Part shown: in pieces, positions 26,167-36,409 of the stretch | Numbering within the stretch: the stretch's first letter is position 1 | Layout of the letters: each line of letters starts with the position of its first letter | From: Photorhabdus noenieputensis | GTDB lineage: Bacteria > Pseudomonadota > Gammaproteobacteria > Enterobacterales > Enterobacteriaceae | DNA: 64,000 nt | NCBI RefSeq assembly: GCF_018448935.1 | Contig: NZ_RCWC01000025.1 | Span: forward strand, 1-64,000 | Direction of reading: 5' to 3' | Made by a program: the position numbers and the translations under genes | Notes under the pieces: model-generated | Told to the model about the DNA's origin: nothing | Seen by the model: only the letters and a program-made list of their open reading frames with translations | The model's database searches: none

Positions 26167-27381
26167 TTAACAAGCTTGTTTAACCTGAGGTATATCAAAA
26201 GCTGCACGTAGCTTGTTAACAAATTCGTTATCTTCACAAATGGTTTTGCCAGGGCTGTCTGAAAGCTTTGCGACTGGTTTGCCATTACATTCAACAAGTT
26301 TGATGACGATGTTCAGTGGATTAACCCCTGGAATATTACAGGTGAGCTGCGTACCGATACCGAAAATCAGGTTTATTCTGTTGTGGAAATGACGATAGAG
26401 CGCTAGTGCTTTTTGGAAATCTAAGCTGTCAGAGAACACCAGCGTTTTTGTCATTGGGTCGATACCCAGTTTTTGATAGTGGGCGATCGCTTTCTCGCCC
26501 CATTGAACGGGATCGCCCGAATCATGGCGTAAGCCTTGGTAACTTTTGGCAAACTGGGCATCAAAGTCCCGCAGGAAAGCGTCCATTGTAATACAGTCGG
26601 TCAAGGCAATACCTAACTGGTTAGGATATTCTTTCAGCCAACTTTGTAATGCTTCTCGTTGGCTGTTAGCCAGATCCGGGCTGATTTGCTGATGAGCTTG
26701 AAACCACTCATGCGCCTGTGTACCAACCGGAGGGAGTCCAAGCTGTTGTGCAAGTTGATAATTGCTAGTGCCAATCAGGTAAGGGAAATGCTGTTGCAGC
26801 TCACTGACGATAGCGTGTTGAACACAGTGTGAGAAACGCCGACGTGTACCGAAATCCATCAGTTTAAAACTGGAGAGGTCGATCCCTTCATTTTCAGCAT
26901 TTTGATAGAACAGTTTGATTAACTTGCGTAGCTGATTAACTGCATTTTCCACGGCATTATCTGGTGAGCGATAGCGATGAACTAATTCACTAATTAGCGC
27001 CAGTAGTGGAACTTCCCACATAATGACTTCATGCCATAATCCTGAAATACGGATAGCTAATTGGCCACCCTGTGTAACAGAAATATTGACTTGTTGTGGG
27101 TTAAAACGAAAAGTTTTTAACCAATCCAGATAATCAGCCTTGAAAAAAGGCAGACTGGAAAGGTAATTAAATTCAGCATCGGTTAATGCCAGATTAGCCA
27201 TCGTATTAACTTGATAACGTAATTCTGTGGCATATTCACCTAGCAATTCATCGCCGCGGCAGCGAAACTCTGCAACAACAGGCATGTGGCTGTAGCGGTG
27301 ATACACTGCTTGTTGCATATGAAGTTTATAAGCGTCAGTATCAAGCAGTGATTTTATAATTGGGGTAGCGTCTAGTGTCAT
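26167..27381 (-). CDS. pncB: nicotinate phosphoribosyltransferase
   Basis: Converts nicotinate + PRPP to nicotinate mononucleotide in NAD salvage. The 404-residue protein aligns with E. coli PncB (400). Conserved regions are '[16 protein letters not shown]', '[13 protein letters not shown]', '[11 protein letters not shown]' (with the catalytic His region 'SHCVQHAI'), '[11 protein letters not shown]' and '[17 protein letters not shown]'. The start [16 protein letters not shown] fits E. coli. Confidence 0.95.
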   Translation of the reverse strand: MTLDATPIIKSLLDTDAYKLHMQQAVYHRYSHMPVVAEFRCRGDELLGEYATELRYQVNTMANLALTDAEFNYLSSLPFFKADYLDWLKTFRFNPQQVNISVTQGGQLAIRISGLWHEVIMWEVPLLALISELVHRYRSPDNAVENAVNQLRKLIKLFYQNAENEGIDLSSFKLMDFGTRRRFSHCVQHAIVSELQQHFPYLIGTSNYQLAQQLGLPPVGTQAHEWFQAHQQISPDLANSQREALQSWLKEYPNQLGIALTDCITMDAFLRDFDAQFAKSYQGLRHDSGDPVQWGEKAIAHYQKLGIDPMTKTLVFSDSLDFQKALALYRHFHNRINLIFGIGTQLTCNIPGVNPLNIVIKLVECNGKPVAKLSDSPGKTICEDNEFVNKLRAAFDIPQVKQAC

Positions 27382-27727
27382 AGCGCGTTATGCATCCTCA
27401 CGGAGCGTATTCGTATTAGCTAAATCGATAAAGTGGGAAGAGTATACCGAGATTATTTTGTTATTGAAGTCACATAACATCATATAGTTCACCAAAATAT
27501 CGAAGCTAAACAGGGCCTTTGGTCAAATGTTATCATGTTATTTGATCATTAGGTGATGACAAGCACCAAAGAATAAACATATTCCTTACACAACATCATA
27601 CTCGTTCTTAATGAATGTTTAACATCAGAAGGTGCGTTATTCACTCTTGAAATTCAACCTCTTTCTATGGCAGCGTAAGGCTTAGTATTGAATTAATTCC
27701 ATCAGGCATGAAACAAAAAGGTTTCTT
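27382..27727. other. divergent promoter region between pncB and pepN
   Basis: 346 bp separating the two divergent genes. It is AT-rich and must contain promoters for both. I looked for a NadR-type TGTTTA-N6-TAAACA box and did not find a correctly spaced one. Confidence 0.5.
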
Positions 27728-30340
27728 ATGACACAACAGCGACAAGCTAAGTACCGCCGGGATTATCGCGCTCCCGACTATACGATTTCTGATATTGAAC
27801 TCGATTTTAATCTTGATGCCGATAACACGGAAATCACAGCAATCAGCCAAATAAAACGTCAGAGTCACGAAATAACGCCATTAGTGTTGGATGGTGAAGA
27901 CTTGACACTGAAAAGTCTTCATGTGAATGGTCAACCGTGGGCGCATTACCGTGAACAGGAGGGGACGCTAGTCATTGAGCAGTTGCCGGCTCAGTTCACT
28001 TTGAAAATTGTCAATGAGATCCATCCATCGAAAAATACGGCGCTGGAAGGTCTGTATGTTTCTGGTGATGCACTTTGTACCCAATGTGAAGCAGAAGGGT
28101 TCCGCCACATTACTTACTATCTCGATCGCCCTGATGTATTGGCTCGTTTTACCACTCGTATCACAGCCGATAAAGCCAAGTATCCGTATCTGCTTTCAAA
28201 CGGTAATCGGGTTGAGCAGGGAGAAACCAACGATGGGCGTCATTGGGTGAAATGGCAAGATCCATTCCCAAAACCATGTTATCTATTTGCTCTGGTTGCG
28301 GGTGATTTTGATGTATTGCGCGATAGTTTTACGACGCGTAGTGGCCGTGAAGTTGCATTGGAGCTGTTTGTTGATCGTGGCAATCTCGATCGGGCTGATT
28401 GGGCGATGACTTCCCTGAAAAATTCTATGAAGTGGGATGAAACCCGTTTTGGCCTTGAGTATGACCTCGATATTTATATGATTGTTGCAGTGGATTTCTT
28501 CAATATGGGTGCTATGGAGAATAAAGGGCTGAATGTCTTTAACTCCAAATATGTGCTGGCAAAGTCTGAAACTGCGACTGATAGAGATTACCTTAATATA
28601 GAAGCTGTGATCGGTCACGAATATTTCCATAACTGGACCGGGAATCGCATTACTTGCCGCGATTGGTTCCAATTGAGCTTAAAAGAGGGGCTGACGGTAT
28701 TCCGTGATCAAGAATTTAGCTCTGATCTTGGCTCTCGTTCTGTAAATCGTATTAATAATGTGCGTGTTATGCGTTCGGCACAGTTTGCGGAAGATGCCAG
28801 CCCAATGGCCCATCCAATTCGCCCGGATAAAGTGATTGAGATGAATAATTTCTATACCTTGACTGTGTATGAGAAGGGAGCGGAAGTTATTCGTATGATT
28901 CATACCTTGCTAGGTGAAGAGCAATTTCAGGCAGGGATGCAGCTTTATATTCATCGCCATGATGGCAGTGCTGCAACATGTGATGATTTTGTTCAGGCAA
29001 TGGAGGATGCGTCAAATGTGGATTTGTCACTTTTCCGTCGTTGGTATAGCCAGTCTGGTACACCGGTACTGACCGTTCGTGACGAATATGATGCAGAAAA
29101 GCAGCAATATAAGTTGCATGTCCGTCAAATGACGCCGCCTACCGCTGATCAAAAAGAGAAACAGCCCCTGCATATTCCTCTGGATATTGAGCTTTATGAC
29201 AGTCAAGGTCATGTGATTCCGCTACGTTATGATGGTCAACCGGTTCACCATGTATTGAATGTGATTAATGCAGAGCAGACGTTTGTATTTGATGATGTGC
29301 CATCGCTGCCGGTTCCCTCTTTATTACGGGAATTCTCAGCGCCTGTGAAACTGGATTACAAATTCAGTGATCAGCAATTGGCATTCTTGATGAAACATGC
29401 TCGTAATGCGTTTTCACGTTGGGATGCGGCTCAGTCGCTAATGGCAAACTATATCAAGTTGAATGTTATCCGTTATCAGCAGAAGCAGCCGATCGAACTG
29501 CCAATGCATGTGGTGGATGCTTTCCGTGCGGTGTTATTGGATAAAGATATTGATCCGGCTCTGGCGGCTCATATTCTGACTTTGCCATCAGAAAGCGAGA
29601 TGGCGGAGCTGTTTACGATTATCGATCCTAAAGCGATTCATGAAGTTCTGGATGCAATCACCCGTACTTTGGCTCAGGAAATGGCTGATGAGTTTGCGGT
29701 GGTTTATAACGCTATCAATATCGGTGCATATCGCGTCGCTCATCAGGATATTGCTAAACGCGCTCTGCGTAATATCTGTCTATATTATCTGGCCTTTGGT
29801 CATCAAGAGCAGGCTGATAAAGTGGTATCAAATCAATATCATCAATCTGACAATATGACTGATGCGTTGGCGGCATTATCTGGCGCGGTGTTTGCGGAGT
29901 TGCCTTGCTGTGATCAACTCATGGCGGAATTTGATGGGCGATGGCATCAGGATGGATTGGTGATGGATAAATGGTTTAGCTTACAGGCAAGTAGCTCGTC
30001 GGCAGATGTTCTGGCTAATGTGCGCAATCTTCTGAATCATCGTTCATTTAGTATCAGTAACCCAAACCGGGTGCGTGCTCTGATTGGGGCATTTGTTAAC
30101 AATCCGGTTGCATTCCATGCTGAAAATGGCAGTGGTTATCAATTCTTGGTGGAGATTTTGACTGATCTTAACAGCCGTAACCCGCAGGTTGCTTCCCGTT
30201 TGATTGAACCGCTGATTCGCCTGAAACGTTATGATGAAAAACGTCAAAACATGATGCGTAGTGCGTTGGAGCAGTTAAAAGGATTGGAAAATCTGTCTGG
30301 TGATCTGTTTGAAAAAATTACCAAGGCATTAGAAAGCTGA
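27728..30340 (+). CDS. pepN: aminopeptidase N
   Basis: Zinc metallopeptidase (family M1) that removes N-terminal residues from peptides in the cytosol. The 870-residue protein equals E. coli PepN. The substrate-binding motif GAMEN lies near residue 260 ('FFNMGAMENKGLNVF'), the zinc motif HEYFHNWTGNRIT near 297, and the distal zinc Glu is in 'LKEGLTVFRDQEF'. ATG 27728 follows a GGTTTCTT spacer. It stands alone with its own promoter. Confidence 0.97.
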   Translation: MTQQRQAKYRRDYRAPDYTISDIELDFNLDADNTEITAISQIKRQSHEITPLVLDGEDLTLKSLHVNGQPWAHYREQEGTLVIEQLPAQFTLKIVNEIHPSKNTALEGLYVSGDALCTQCEAEGFRHITYYLDRPDVLARFTTRITADKAKYPYLLSNGNRVEQGETNDGRHWVKWQDPFPKPCYLFALVAGDFDVLRDSFTTRSGREVALELFVDRGNLDRADWAMTSLKNSMKWDETRFGLEYDLDIYMIVAVDFFNMGAMENKGLNVFNSKYVLAKSETATDRDYLNIEAVIGHEYFHNWTGNRITCRDWFQLSLKEGLTVFRDQEFSSDLGSRSVNRINNVRVMRSAQFAEDASPMAHPIRPDKVIEMNNFYTLTVYEKGAEVIRMIHTLLGEEQFQAGMQLYIHRHDGSAATCDDFVQAMEDASNVDLSLFRRWYSQSGTPVLTVRDEYDAEKQQYKLHVRQMTPPTADQKEKQPLHIPLDIELYDSQGHVIPLRYDGQPVHHVLNVINAEQTFVFDDVPSLPVPSLLREFSAPVKLDYKFSDQQLAFLMKHARNAFSRWDAAQSLMANYIKLNVIRYQQKQPIELPMHVVDAFRAVLLDKDIDPALAAHILTLPSESEMAELFTIIDPKAIHEVLDAITRTLAQEMADEFAVVYNAINIGAYRVAHQDIAKRALRNICLYYLAFGHQEQADKVVSNQYHQSDNMTDALAALSGAVFAELPCCDQLMAEFDGRWHQDGLVMDKWFSLQASSSSADVLANVRNLLNHRSFSISNPNRVRALIGAFVNNPVAFHAENGSGYQFLVEILTDLNSRNPQVASRLIEPLIRLKRYDEKRQNMMRSALEQLKGLENLSGDLFEKITKALES

Positions 30341-30554
30341 TAGCTATTTATTTATCGGGCTAATAGTTATTTAGCCCGATATTTTTTCCAATTTATCTTC
30401 TGGATAATAAATTTCTGCTTGCAGGCATTGGGTTGGAGGTAAAACGCAGTGGTCAGTATCTTATGGTAAAACTGATATGTGGTTAATTTTTATGTCTCTA
30501 TGGTATTATCGTTAAATAAAGGGCGGTTAACCAGTAACTTTAGAGGATAAAAGA

Positions 30555-30824
30555 ATGGCTTTACTTACAATGGATACACATACAGCAGTTAAGGCACTCA
30601 AAGCGTCTGGTTTTAACGATGAGCAGTCTGAAAAAATCGTTGAAGTTATTACAGAACTGCAAAACATAAGTGTTGTCACCAAAGCAGATCTAACAGTTGC
30701 TACTGAGAGCATTAAAACGGATATTGGTACTATAAAAACAGATTTAGATTGGATTAAGAAACTGACATTAGCAGTTGGTATTGCTGTTGTCATTGCGGCA
30801 TTGAAATACATTTTTATTGGTTGA
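30555..30824 (+). CDS. small coiled-coil membrane protein (DUF1640-like)
   Basis: An 89-residue protein with a predicted coiled coil ('TESIKTDIGTIKTDLDWIKK') followed by one C-terminal membrane span (LTLAVGIAVVIAALKYIFIG). GAGGATAAAAGA precedes the ATG. The build (N-terminal helix, heptad region, tail anchor) resembles small DUF1640/CCDC90-type proteins often seen in accessory regions. The function is unknown. It sits alone between pepN and pyrD, where E. coli carries the ssu sulfonate genes. Confidence 0.65.
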   Translation: MALLTMDTHTAVKALKASGFNDEQSEKIVEVITELQNISVVTKADLTVATESIKTDIGTIKTDLDWIKKLTLAVGIAVVIAALKYIFIG

Positions 30825-31175
30825 TGCTTGATACCTATAGTATGGAAATTGCTCAAGATATTAAAGAGCATCCATTGGTTTGCACCCCTTGGAGTTGTTC
30901 GAGAGAAGCAAAGTATCTTGGGCAAAAATGTCAACGATTGTAGTCACCAGTGTATTCTTGTTTCACGCGCATCATCTGGGAGAGATTTGCGCCTAATTAG
31001 CATATTTCTGTAGATTCAGCCCATGTTATTCGGTTACCCTACCTGCCGAAATATTTTGGGGGATTAAACATGAGCGTTTCTTATCTCAAAAACCTCCAAA
31101 TGGTATCTGAATGTGTCATGTGTAGTTTTATCTTTGTAGTTTAATGTTCATAAATTAATTAATGGGTTTAGAATT
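30825..31175. other. intergenic region before pyrD
   Basis: 351 bp. A 61-codon frame at 30828-31013 overlaps the preceding stop but has no family resemblance and no ribosome-binding site, so I do not call it. The last 100 bp are AT-rich and likely hold the pyrD promoter. Confidence 0.4.
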
Positions 31176-32186
31176 ATGAGCTACCCACTAGTCAGGAAAG
31201 CGTTGTTCCAGCTTGATCCGGAACGGGCACACGAATTAACCTTCCGCCAGCTCAAGCGTATTACCGGTACTCCTTTTGAGTTTCTGATCCGCCAATCAGT
31301 TGCGACAAAGCCTGTTACTTGTATGGGCCTGTCATTTAAAAATCCCCTCGGTCTGGCTGCGGGCCTTGATAAAGATGGCGATTGTATTGATGCATTTGGT
31401 GCAATGGGATTTGGTTTTATTGAAATTGGTACCGTAACCCCACGTGCTCAGGTAGGAAATGATAAGCCGAGACTATTCCGTATCGTTGAAGCAGAAGGGT
31501 TAATTAACCGTATGGGCTTCAATAATCTTGGTGTTGATAACCTGGTAGAGAATGTCAAAAAGGCAAAATATGGCGGAGTTATTGGGATCAATATTGGCAA
31601 AAATAAAGATACGCCAGTAGAGCATGGAAAAGATGATTATTTAATCTGCATGGATAAAATTTATCCTCATGCTGGTTATATCACAATTAATATCTCTTCA
31701 CCTAACACACCCGGCTTAAGAACACTGCAATACGGCGAAGCGCTGGATGATCTATTATCGGCGATTAAAAATAAACAGAGTGAACTTCAACAAAAATACC
31801 AGAAATATGTCCCTGTTGCGGTAAAAATTGCGCCAGATCTTTCTCAAGAAGAGTTGATTCAAATTGCAGATAGTTTAATTCGTCATAATATCGATGGTGC
31901 TATTGCCACTAATACAACGTTAGACAAGAAATTAGTTGAAGGACTTAACTATTGCCAACAAGCTGGTGGGTTAAGTGGTCGGCCGGTTCAGTTACGTAGT
32001 ACAGAGATTATTCGTCAACTCTCTCAGGAATTAAGTGGTAAAATTCCCATTATCGGTGTTGGTGGAATAGATTCACTTGTCTCTGCCAGAGAAAAAATAG
32101 CGGCGGGGGCTTCTTTGATACAGATTTTCTCTGGATTTATCTATCATGGTCCAAAATTAATCAAAGATATCGTCAATCATATCTAA
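31176..32186 (+). CDS. pyrD: dihydroorotate dehydrogenase (quinone)
   Basis: Class 2 FMN enzyme that oxidises dihydroorotate to orotate with quinone as acceptor at the inner membrane, in pyrimidine synthesis. The 336-residue protein equals E. coli PyrD. The N-terminal amphipathic helix '[18 protein letters not shown]' is the membrane and quinone site. Other conserved stretches are '[13 protein letters not shown]', '[12 protein letters not shown]' (with the catalytic Ser of class 2) and '[11 protein letters not shown]'. Confidence 0.96.
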   Translation: MSYPLVRKALFQLDPERAHELTFRQLKRITGTPFEFLIRQSVATKPVTCMGLSFKNPLGLAAGLDKDGDCIDAFGAMGFGFIEIGTVTPRAQVGNDKPRLFRIVEAEGLINRMGFNNLGVDNLVENVKKAKYGGVIGINIGKNKDTPVEHGKDDYLICMDKIYPHAGYITINISSPNTPGLRTLQYGEALDDLLSAIKNKQSELQQKYQKYVPVAVKIAPDLSQEELIQIADSLIRHNIDGAIATNTTLDKKLVEGLNYCQQAGGLSGRPVQLRSTEIIRQLSQELSGKIPIIGVGGIDSLVSAREKIAAGASLIQIFSGFIYHGPKLIKDIVNHI

Positions 32187-32377
32187 ATCTTGCTGTTAAT
32201 TTATCATTGGGGGTTTATTTTTGCCCCCAACTCATCTATATTTGCTCTGAACATCTAAATTTTATCTGTATCTTCACGTGTCTTTTAATTATGGCAGGGC
32301 TTATTTCACTGAATAGCGGGCAAGTTATTTACAATCTGTTTGGCGATGTAAGTTTTTCTGGCATAAAAGGATAACTC

Positions 32378-32923
32378 ATGAACATTAAACCCGATGACCA
32401 ATGGCGCTGGTATTTTGATACTGACCATGACCGTGTAATGCTCGACCTGTCTAATGGTATGGTTTTTCGTTCCTGTTTTCCTGCGAAGATGCTGACACCC
32501 TATGCAATGGGAGAAACTTCATTTTCTGTAGAAGATGCGACGCTTTATTATTGTTTTGAAGAACAGACACGCCAAATTAATATTCCAGATGAATCCAGGG
32601 CTGAATTAATTCTTAATGCGTTAGTGGCTTTCCGCTTTATTAAGCCGCAGATGCCAAGAAGCTGGTATTTTTCCCGTTTTGCCATGATAGAAAAGCCGGT
32701 ACAAGGCGAGCTAATTCAGGTACGGCTCCAGGATTGCGGGACAGATGCTGTATTCTTGGTCGTCGAAGCCGGGGATAGCGCGAGCCTTTGTCTGTTAGCG
32801 CAACCACAATTAACGTTATCCGATCGGGTAATGAATTTTTGCGATCCAATTAAGATTATGAATGATCGATTGATGCCATTTGTGGAACCGGTTTGTATGC
32901 CAATTTATGGCACTGCGGTTTGA
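32378..32923 (+). CDS. zapC: cell division protein ZapC
   Basis: Cytoplasmic Z-ring stabiliser that binds FtsZ. The 181-residue protein (E. coli 180) begins MNIKPDDQWRWYFDTDHDRV with the characteristic 'LDLSNGMVFRSCFP'. Synteny with pyrD upstream and ycbX/rlmKL further down agrees with E. coli, apart from the inserted glycosyltransferases. Confidence 0.92.
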   Translation: MNIKPDDQWRWYFDTDHDRVMLDLSNGMVFRSCFPAKMLTPYAMGETSFSVEDATLYYCFEEQTRQINIPDESRAELILNALVAFRFIKPQMPRSWYFSRFAMIEKPVQGELIQVRLQDCGTDAVFLVVEAGDSASLCLLAQPQLTLSDRVMNFCDPIKIMNDRLMPFVEPVCMPIYGTAV

Positions 32924-33317
32924 TTTAGGTTTAAGATCCCATTGTTCCGTGATTTCCAAAAAGTAAAACCATTTTTTGAAAATAGAACGACAAGCCAGAA
33001 GATAATCACTGTTTTTAATTGAGTAAATTGTTCTCTTATCATCTGAGGAAATTTTACCGCATTCACATCTTCTCATCTGATTATGAGTAAGTTATTCTTT
33101 TCCTGTTTCCTGTTTCCTGTTTCCTGTTTCCTGTTTCCTGTTTCCTGTTTCCTGTTTCCTGTTTCCTGTTGGTTATTATCACAGAAACTTATCTGTTATA
33201 GTAATAGCTATAGCTTACTCGTTTGAAGTTGGTGTGAAGAATAGATAAGAAGTACTTTAATAATTCCCTCCCCTCTGAATAGCACTAGTTTCGAGATGGG
33301 GAGGAGAGATAATGAAG
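32924..33317. other. zapC-glycosyltransferase intergenic region
   Basis: 394 bp containing the (TTTCCTG)10 array at 33099-33168 and otherwise unremarkable AT-rich DNA. The genes on both sides converge, so no promoter is expected and none is seen. Confidence 0.6.
33099..33168. repeat. ten-copy heptanucleotide repeat (TTTCCTG)10
   Basis: TTTCCTG is repeated ten times without error between zapC and the glycosyltransferases. A pure 7-bp array of this length is likely to vary in copy number between strains. It is not inside a gene; it lies about 150 bp downstream of the second gene of the convergent glycosyltransferase pair. Confidence 0.95.
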
Positions 33318-34613
33318 TTAATTAGCACGATTTTCGAAGATTAATTGTTCTGCGTGATGGGATATTGCTGCCAACGCGTCGTGACTGGCGTAATCATCTT
33401 GGACGATTTGTGCCCGTTGTTTAAACAAATTTGTACGCAGCATATTTTCCACTGTTTGCTTAAGCTGAGATTCCGTCGGTTGTGCTGTATCCAAATTAAT
33501 ACCGCATCCAGCCCATACGACGCGAAACGCAGTTTCCTGCTTACCTTCTCCCGTATCGGCAATGAGTACTGGTGTACCGTGGTTGAGGGCATAATTAATG
33601 GTTCCGTAGCCCCCGTTGGATATTAGCAATGAAGATTTTGGTAGCCAGTGTTCAAATGAGATAAATTCTTCGATACGTGCGTTGTCAGGTATGTTCTCTG
33701 GCGATATTTCTATTGAACTACCACCGGTGGTTGCTAATACACGCACAGGTAATGTAGCTAGTGCACGCAATGTGGGAAAAATTAACTGGTTTAGATCGGT
33801 ATTAGACATGGTGCCCTGAGTGACTATAACCAATGGGCGTGGATCATCTTCTTCCCATAATTGAGGTGATTCTGTTATCGGGGCGGGGTTGGGGAGAGGG
33901 CCAATAAAATGGACTGTATCAGGCAATTCTTCTCGTGGGTACTCAAATGCCAGGGTTGAAAGTTGCAAAAAGCGATCAGAACCCACAATGACTTCATCAT
34001 TGAAAAATCTGGTTAACATGGCGCATCCCGCCTGAGCTAATGCGTCATTGAAGCTATCCTGAACTTCGGTTATTAGTTGCCGTGTTTCCTCATCTACGAG
34101 TTGTTCATGTGTCAACTCTGATGGTAGTAGTGCGGGGGGAATACGTGGCCCCCAGAAAATTGAATCTTTCGAAGAGTAAGCCAGAGGCGTTATACCAATT
34201 ATGATCACTGGAAGGCGATGAGCTTTTTCTTTTTGCAGCAGTGGCAATATGCCATAGAAGCAGTTCTCGGCTATAAGTAGTTCTGCTTGCTGTTCATGGA
34301 TGATTTGCTGTAGTTGGCGATCGAGGAATGGGATTGGGGTACAGAAGAAATCTTTAAACGCTAGCGCCATTTGCAGATTTCCCGGAGGAAGGTGCGCTCG
34401 GTCAGGAAAACGTTGTTTTAAGTGGCGGTAATCAAAGTCTATCTGCTCATCAAAGGGGATAAATGTTGCGTTTAAATCTTCTACCTGTTGGCGAAATAAT
34501 GCGCCGGTGAATACAGTTACCTGATGTCCCTGTGCTATCAGTGATTGAGTTACCTTTAACATCGGATAGACATGTCCGGGTGTTGCGACCGCTGCAATGA
34601 CAATACGTGCCAT
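33318..34613 (-). CDS. MGT/UGT-type GT1 glycosyltransferase (copy 2 of tandem pair)
   Basis: A 431-residue GT-B-fold transferase that would move a sugar from a nucleotide-sugar to a small acceptor. The N-terminus MARIVIAAVATPGHVYPMLK has the GH motif near residue 14. The C-terminal donor-binding motif is 'LLISNGGYGTINYALNHGTP', followed by 'GEGKQETAFRVVWAGCGINL'. It resembles macrolide and flavonoid-type glycosyltransferases (YjiC/OleD-like). It is about 80% identical by eye to its neighbour, with its own ribosome-binding region (AAGGAGTAAGTT). The acceptor is unknown. Confidence 0.82.
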   Translation of the reverse strand: MARIVIAAVATPGHVYPMLKVTQSLIAQGHQVTVFTGALFRQQVEDLNATFIPFDEQIDFDYRHLKQRFPDRAHLPPGNLQMALAFKDFFCTPIPFLDRQLQQIIHEQQAELLIAENCFYGILPLLQKEKAHRLPVIIIGITPLAYSSKDSIFWGPRIPPALLPSELTHEQLVDEETRQLITEVQDSFNDALAQAGCAMLTRFFNDEVIVGSDRFLQLSTLAFEYPREELPDTVHFIGPLPNPAPITESPQLWEEDDPRPLVIVTQGTMSNTDLNQLIFPTLRALATLPVRVLATTGGSSIEISPENIPDNARIEEFISFEHWLPKSSLLISNGGYGTINYALNHGTPVLIADTGEGKQETAFRVVWAGCGINLDTAQPTESQLKQTVENMLRTNLFKQRAQIVQDDYASHDALAAISHHAEQLIFENRAN

Positions 34614-34856
34614 AACTTACTCCTTTGTACTGTTTTGATTTAATTACGCTAGCTAGCTCCTGATTCAGAGATGTGATCATTTCATGACTACTGTTACAAA
34701 TTCATTGTAGTAATAATAATTTATTATGACAATAATCACTATGGTTTATTTTTTTATGAAGTTATGAAATATGCCGATTTCCTCCCCTTTTTAGTCTGTG
34801 TTAGCACTAAAACGGAGAGGAAAGACGAAGGTATTTAGGGTTGAGTTACTGCGGCT

Positions 34857-36140
34857 TTATTCAAGAATTAACTGTTCTACGTGACGGGATATTGCTGCTA
34901 ATGCATCATGTTTTGCGTAATCTTTTTGGACAATTTGCGCACGTTGTTTAAACAAGTCCGTACTCAGCATATTTTCCACTGTTTGCTTAAGTTGAGATTC
35001 AGTGGGATGTGCTGTATCCAAATTAGTACCGCATCCAGCCCATACAACACGAAAAGCTGCTTCCTGTTTGCCTTCTCCTGCATCTGCAATGAGTAACGGT
35101 GTCCCGTGGCTGAGAGCATAATTGATGGTTCCATAACCTCCGTTGGATATTAGCAATGAAGCTTTTGGTAGCCAGTGCTCAAATGAAATAAATTCTTCAA
35201 TGCGCACTTTTTCGGGTAGATCTTTACTCAGTGTTTCTACCGATCTGCCACCGGTGGTTGCCAATATACGTATCGGTAATGTAGCCAGTGCACGTAGTGT
35301 GGGGAGAATCAACTGATTTAAATCGGTATTGGAGATAGTACCTTGAGTAACTATAACCAATGGACGTGGATCATCTTCTTCCCATAATTGAGGTGATGTT
35401 GTTGTCGGTGCAGGATTGGGGAGGGGGCCAATAAAATGGACTGTATCAGGCAACCCTTCTCGTGGGTATTCAAATGCCAGAGTTGATAGTTGCAAAAAGC
35501 GATCAGCACTGTGAATTACTTCATCGTTGAAAGGTCTGGTTAACGCAGAGCTTCCCGACTGAACTAATGCGTCATTGAAGCTATCCTGCACTTCGGCTAT
35601 GAGTTGCTGGTTGGTTTCATCTACGAGTTGTTCATGTGTCAATTCTGGTGGTAATACAGCGGGTGGGATACGTGGCCCCCAGAAAATTGAATCTTTCGAA
35701 GAGTAAGCCAAAGGTGTTATGCCAATGACTATCACTGGAAGACGATGGGTTTTTTCTTCTTGTAGCAAGGGTAATATGCCATAAAAGCAGTTCTCGGCTA
35801 TAAGCAGATCTGCTTGTTGTTCACGGATAATCTGCCGTAATTGGCGGTCAAGAACTGGGATTGGAGCTGAGAAGAAATTTTTGAATGCCAGTGCCATTTG
35901 TACATTTCCCGGAGGAAGTTGAGCACGGTCGGGGAAATGCTGTTCTAAATGACGATAGTCAAAGTCTATCTGTTCATCAAAAGGGACAAATTGCGCGCTT
36001 AAAGTTTCTACCTGTTGGCGAAATAACGCACCGGTAAATACGGTTACCTGATGTCCTTGTGCTATTAGTGATTGAGCGACCTTTAACATTGGATAGACAT
36101 GTCCAGGGGTTGCGACCGCTGCAATGACAATACGTGCCAT
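34857..36140 (-). CDS. MGT/UGT-type GT1 glycosyltransferase (copy 1 of tandem pair)
   Basis: A 427-residue paralogue of the next gene, with the same N-terminus (MARIVIAAVATPGHVYPMLK) and the donor motif 'LLISNGGYGTINYALSHGTP'. The two share their 5' flanks too (AAGGAGTAAG before each ATG), so the duplication unit includes the promoter. Differences cluster in the middle (residues about 180-215 and 290-305), consistent with altered acceptor choice. The pair is absent from the E. coli zapC-ycbX interval and is a lineage-specific insertion. Confidence 0.82.
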   Translation of the reverse strand: MARIVIAAVATPGHVYPMLKVAQSLIAQGHQVTVFTGALFRQQVETLSAQFVPFDEQIDFDYRHLEQHFPDRAQLPPGNVQMALAFKNFFSAPIPVLDRQLRQIIREQQADLLIAENCFYGILPLLQEEKTHRLPVIVIGITPLAYSSKDSIFWGPRIPPAVLPPELTHEQLVDETNQQLIAEVQDSFNDALVQSGSSALTRPFNDEVIHSADRFLQLSTLAFEYPREGLPDTVHFIGPLPNPAPTTTSPQLWEEDDPRPLVIVTQGTISNTDLNQLILPTLRALATLPIRILATTGGRSVETLSKDLPEKVRIEEFISFEHWLPKASLLISNGGYGTINYALSHGTPLLIADAGEGKQEAAFRVVWAGCGTNLDTAHPTESQLKQTVENMLSTDLFKQRAQIVQKDYAKHDALAAISRHVEQLILE

Positions 36141-36409
36141 GACTTACTCCTTTGGTGTTTTTTCTGAGTGACTTAAGCTCCTGTTAGAGTGTAATCATTT
36201 TATGACAGTAGTTATAAATTCATTATGGTAATAATTAATTCATTATTGTAATAATAAATTCGTTATAACAATCACCGTTGTGATTGATTTATAAAATTTA
36301 TTGATTTTCTCCCCTTTTAAGCAGTGTTAGCGCCACAATGGGAAAGATAGAGGAATTGGCGTTTAACGTGCCAATTTATGGCACGTTAGTTTGATTCTAA
36401 TTTAAAGAT

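Noticed and set aside
27382-27727. Possible NadR box upstream of pncB
   Set aside because: TAAACA and TGTTTA motifs occur (about 27564 and 27615) but in the wrong order and spacing.
30828-31013. 61-codon frame after the small coiled-coil gene
   Set aside because: Starts in the preceding stop codon, has no ribosome-binding site and no recognisable pattern. Not enough support.
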